From JAOUGY01 sp050329955 (GTDB lineage: Bacteria > Actinomycetota > Acidimicrobiia > Spongiisociales > ZC4RG35): a stretch of 24,995 nucleotides of DNA. This document shows, piece by piece, positions 22,216 through 24,995 of this stretch (position 1 is its first letter; each line of letters opens with the position of its first letter). The notes below the pieces were generated by a model that worked only from the letters and a program-made list of their open reading frames with translations, did no database searches and was not told the DNA's origin. The stretch lies in the NCBI GenBank assembly GCA_050329955.1, contig JBHJOH010000240.1, positions 1 through 24,995 of the forward strand. The letters are read 5' to 3'. A program made the translations under genes and the position numbers.

Positions 22216-23964
22216 GCTTTCACGGATGAGGACAAGGATCGGGTCAGACAGGCGACCAGCATCGTCGATCTGATCGGCGCGGTCACGACCGTCAAGAAGT
22301 CGGGCCGCAACATGATGGCGGTCTGTCCCTTCCATCAGGAGAAGACTCCGTCGATGTCGGTCGACGTTGCCCGGGGTCTCTACTACTGCCACGGCTGTCA
22401 TGCCCGCGGTGACATCTTCACGTTCGTCCAGGAGACCCAGGGCCTGACCTTCCCCGAGGCGTTGGAGGTGCTGGCGTCGCGCTCCAACATCATCCTGACC
22501 GAGGACCCCCAGGCCCAGAAACGTCGCGGCGAACGGCATCGCCTGGTGGAGGCCGTGGCGGATGCGATCGATTTCTACCACCGGGTGCTGATGAGCTCGC
22601 CGGACGCAGGGCATGCCCGTGCATATCTGCGGGGCAGGGGATACGACGCCGACACCGTCGCCGACTTCAAGCTGGGTTATGCCCCCGACCGGGGCGATGC
22701 CATGGTGCGCGAGTTGAAGGCACGGGACGTCTCGGACGCGTCGATGGTGGACGCAGGTTTGGCCCGACGCGGGCGGAGCGGTTTGTACGACTACTTCCGT
22801 GATCGGGTGCTGTTCCCCACCTACGACGTGCGGGGTGACGCGGTTGGCTTCGGTGGTCGCATCCTCGGCGACGGCCAGCCCAAGTACCTCAACACGCCCG
22901 AGACTCCCATCTACAAGAAATCGCATCTGCTGTACGGCCTCGAGCGTGCCCGCCGCGAGATCCAGAAGGAGGGATTCGCGGTGATTGTCGAGGGCTACAC
23001 CGATGTGATCGGGCTGCACCGGGCCGGCATGAAGGTGGCGGTCGCCACCAACGGCACCGCCCTGGGCGATGACCATTTCGAGCTACTGAGACGGTTCTGT
23101 GACCGGATCGTGCTGGCCTTCGACGCCGACGCCGCCGGTGGCAGGGCGGCGCTGCGCGGTGATGACCTGTCGGTCCCGGTGAACCTGGAGCTCGACCTGA
23201 GGGTGGCGGCGATGCCGGTGGGAGTCGACCCCGCCGAAATGGTCCAGTCGGGTCGCTTCGAGGAATTCGCCACCGCGGTGGAACGATCCGTTCCCCTGTT
23301 GCAGTTCTGGTTGGAACGCGAACTCGACCACTACGACCCCCGCGAGCCGGAGAGCCGGGCCCGGGCCCTCAAGTCGGTGGGGGCCAGGCTCGAGAAGGTC
23401 GACGACGACCTGGCCCGGGGCGAGTACGCTCGTTTCGTCGCCGACCGGCTCGGTATCGACATGGAAACGGTCGAACAGGCCATCGGGCGGCGCTCCCGAC
23501 CCCGTCGTTCCGGCGGCGGGTCCCGCCGCAGGGAGCCCAGATCGTCCACCACGCCCCGCAGACGGGCCGAGGAGGAACTCCTGCGGACGTTGCTGAGCGA
23601 CGCCGCTCTGGTGCGTGGGGCCGGTGTGGACGCCACCTGGTTCGCCGACGACGACACCGCTGAGGCCCTGGCCGTGATCGTACGGTTGGCGGCGGGCGTC
23701 GCCGACGGGCAGGCGGTCCCGCTTCCACCCGCCGACGACCCGGCCTCCGACCTGCTGACCCGTCTCACGATGAACCGGGCACCGATCACCCCGATCGCCG
23801 ATTGCAGGCTGGCGGTGCGGCGGGCGGGACTGGAGGACCGAATCTCCGGGCTCGAATCCGAGCTCGCATCCATCGACCCCGGACTGCAGACATCTTCACC
23901 CATCCTCCAGGAGTTGTTACGTTTGCAGTCAGAGAGGCGGCGGCTCGAGGGTGGTGCGACATGA
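22213..23964 (+). CDS. dnaG: DNA primase DnaG
   Basis: The 583-residue protein has the CHC2 zinc-binding domain (Cys38-Pro-Phe-His41 ... Cys59-His-Gly-Cys62), the primase core with YDYFRDRVLFPTYDVRGDAVGFGGR (191-215), and the TOPRIM metal site with EGYTD (Glu260) and LAFDADAAG (Asp304, Asp306). The C-terminal part is divergent and Arg-rich (about 428-455). It makes RNA primers for replication forks. ATG 22213 lies at the end of the long inverted repeat; the conserved domain starts a few residues later, so no other start is likely. Its stop overlaps the rpoD ATG (ATGA), the remnant of the macromolecular-synthesis operon dnaG-rpoD; rpsU is absent upstream. Confidence 0.96.
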   Translation: MAFTDEDKDRVRQATSIVDLIGAVTTVKKSGRNMMAVCPFHQEKTPSMSVDVARGLYYCHGCHARGDIFTFVQETQGLTFPEALEVLASRSNIILTEDPQAQKRRGERHRLVEAVADAIDFYHRVLMSSPDAGHARAYLRGRGYDADTVADFKLGYAPDRGDAMVRELKARDVSDASMVDAGLARRGRSGLYDYFRDRVLFPTYDVRGDAVGFGGRILGDGQPKYLNTPETPIYKKSHLLYGLERARREIQKEGFAVIVEGYTDVIGLHRAGMKVAVATNGTALGDDHFELLRRFCDRIVLAFDADAAGGRAALRGDDLSVPVNLELDLRVAAMPVGVDPAEMVQSGRFEEFATAVERSVPLLQFWLERELDHYDPREPESRARALKSVGARLEKVDDDLARGEYARFVADRLGIDMETVEQAIGRRSRPRRSGGGSRRREPRSSTTPRRRAEEELLRTLLSDAALVRGAGVDATWFADDDTAEALAVIVRLAAGVADGQAVPLPPADDPASDLLTRLTMNRAPITPIADCRLAVRRAGLEDRISGLESELASIDPGLQTSSPILQELLRLQSERRRLEGGAT

Positions 23965-24995
23965 ATCTCGACAACACGATCGATCAACTCAGCAAACGGG
24001 GGCTCCAGCGCGGGTTCCTGACGGTGCACGAAGTCCAACACGACCTGGTCGAGGCGGACGCGCCTGAAGAGGAGTTCGAGCGGGTCGTCGAGCTGCTGCG
24101 GTCCCGGGGAATCCGCATCGAGGAAGAGGCCGAAGGCTTCGAGGAGAACATCCTCGACGACGAGTCGGTGTCGGTGTCGGATCCGGTGAAGATGTGGCTC
24201 CAGGAGATCGGCCGCTACCGCCTGCTCACCGGCCAGCAGGAGGTCGAGCTGGCGATGGCGCTCGAGGGGGGCAAGGCCGCCCAGTCCCAGCTCGCCAAGG
24301 AGGAGGACTTCAGCGTCGAGACCAGGACCATCCTCGAACGGCAGGTTCGCCAGGGGGAAACGGCCCACCGGCGGCTGGTCGAGGCCAACCTCCGGCTGGT
24401 GGTCTCGATCGCCCGCAACTACGTGGGCCGCGGGATGCCGTTGCTCGACCTCATCCAGGAGGGCAACCTGGGACTGATGCGAGCGGTCGACCGGTTCGAC
24501 TACCGCCGCGGTTTCAAGTTCTCGACGTACGCCTCGTGGTGGATCCGCCAGGCCATCACCCGTTCCATCGCCGACCAGGCCCGCACCATCCGGGTGCCGA
24601 TTCACGTGGTCGACATGATCAACAAGCTCACCAGGGTTCAGCGCGACCTGGCCCAGGACCTGGGTCGGGAGCCAACCATCGCCGAGATCGCCTCGGAGCT
24701 CGACCTCGACGCCGAACGGGTCGAGGAGTTGCAGGGCATTGCCCTCAACCCGGTGTCGCTGGAGACACCGGTGGGGGAGGAGGAGGACTCGACGTTGGGG
24801 GACTTCGTGGAGGACGGTACCGCCGAAGTACCCGTGGAGGCTGCCACCTTCCGGCTGCTGCAGGGGTACCTGGCGCACGCCCTCGAAAACCTCAACGAAC
24901 GCGAGCGTCAGGTGCTCATCATGCGCTTCGGGCTCGAGGACGGCCGGGTTCGCACGCTCGAGGAGGACGGCGACCACTTCAACGTCACCCGGGAA
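23961..24995 (+). CDS. rpoD: Primary sigma factor RpoD, truncated by the window edge
   Basis: The 345 residues visible include a short region 1.1 (about 4-55), then region 1.2 (DPVKMWLQEIGRYRLLTGQQEVELA, 74-98). Region 2 spans about 138-208 with RRLVEANLRLVVSIARNYVGRG, LDLIQEGNLGLMRAVDRFDYRRG and FSTYASWWIRQAITRSIADQ. Region 3 starts at RTIRVPIHV, and the start of region 4 (RERQVLIMRFGLEDGRVRTLEE) is at the edge. The HTH helix and the end are outside the window. The region 1.1 here is compact, without the long acidic extension of many actinobacterial group 1 factors. It directs housekeeping transcription. ATG 23961 overlaps the dnaG stop, so it is translationally coupled; an additional promoter inside dnaG is possible but not visible. 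Confidence 0.95.
   Translation, partial: MNLDNTIDQLSKRGLQRGFLTVHEVQHDLVEADAPEEEFERVVELLRSRGIRIEEEAEGFEENILDDESVSVSDPVKMWLQEIGRYRLLTGQQEVELAMALEGGKAAQSQLAKEEDFSVETRTILERQVRQGETAHRRLVEANLRLVVSIARNYVGRGMPLLDLIQEGNLGLMRAVDRFDYRRGFKFSTYASWWIRQAITRSIADQARTIRVPIHVVDMINKLTRVQRDLAQDLGREPTIAEIASELDLDAERVEELQGIALNPVSLETPVGEEEDSTLGDFVEDGTAEVPVEAATFRLLQGYLAHALENLNERERQVLIMRFGLEDGRVRTLEEDGDHFNVTRE

Noticed and set aside
23331..24977. Long minus-strand open frame over the dnaG end and rpoD
   Set aside because: Sits over two well-conserved genes and reads as a composition artefact without domain similarity.

Overview
The window is GC-rich, densely packed bacterial chromosome and reads as Actinomycetota, probably class Acidimicrobiia or a relative. 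Supporting signs are very high third-position GC, many GTG/TTG starts, a BldD-like regulator, TANNNT -10 boxes placed almost directly on start codons (leaderless-type genes), Thr/Pro-rich linkers in exported proteins, and cysteine-paired SLH-like repeats. The taxonomic placement is inference; no rRNA or other decisive marker is present. No tRNA, rRNA, CRISPR array, insertion sequence or prophage was seen, and no stretch above 300 bases lacks a gene.

Region 1 (1-6492): the tail of a HemW-like radical SAM gene, an alpha/beta hydrolase convergent with an AlkD-like DNA alkylation repair gene, a divergent SulP anion transporter, then the heat-shock pair hrcA-dnaJ followed by rsmE. A CIRCE-like operator lies over the hrcA promoter.

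Region 2 (6493-13943): a BldD-like HTH regulator, then the conserved block phoH - 7TM-HD phosphodiesterase (PgpH family) - ybeY - CorC/HlyC-like CBS protein - era, with several genes joined by 4-base start/stop overlaps, followed by a SirB1-type protein. The block links ribosome and RNA quality control (PhoH, YbeY, Era) to probable cyclic dinucleotide turnover (PgpH-like). The phosphodiesterase carries an unusual extracellular insert resembling an SdrD/Cna B-type domain.

Region 3 (13944-15794): a pterin carbinolamine dehydratase on the minus strand, then recO and uppS, overlapping.

Region 4 (15795-19860): an accessory block between uppS and glyS. It holds a minus-strand pair (exported Cu/Zn-SOD-like protein and a membrane protein), a divergent ECF sigma factor overlapping a multi-pass membrane protein (candidate anti-sigma) and a second small membrane protein, and a secreted SLH-repeat/esterase fusion. 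It looks like a cell-envelope or oxidative-stress module; a 10-bp inverted repeat lies in the divergent promoter region.

Region 5 (19861-24995): glycyl-tRNA synthetase, a membrane-anchored YceI-like protein, and dnaG overlapping rpoD, which runs off the window. The dnaG start codon is embedded in a perfect 13-bp inverted repeat whose 6-base loop is a -10-like box, the most striking non-coding structure in the window.
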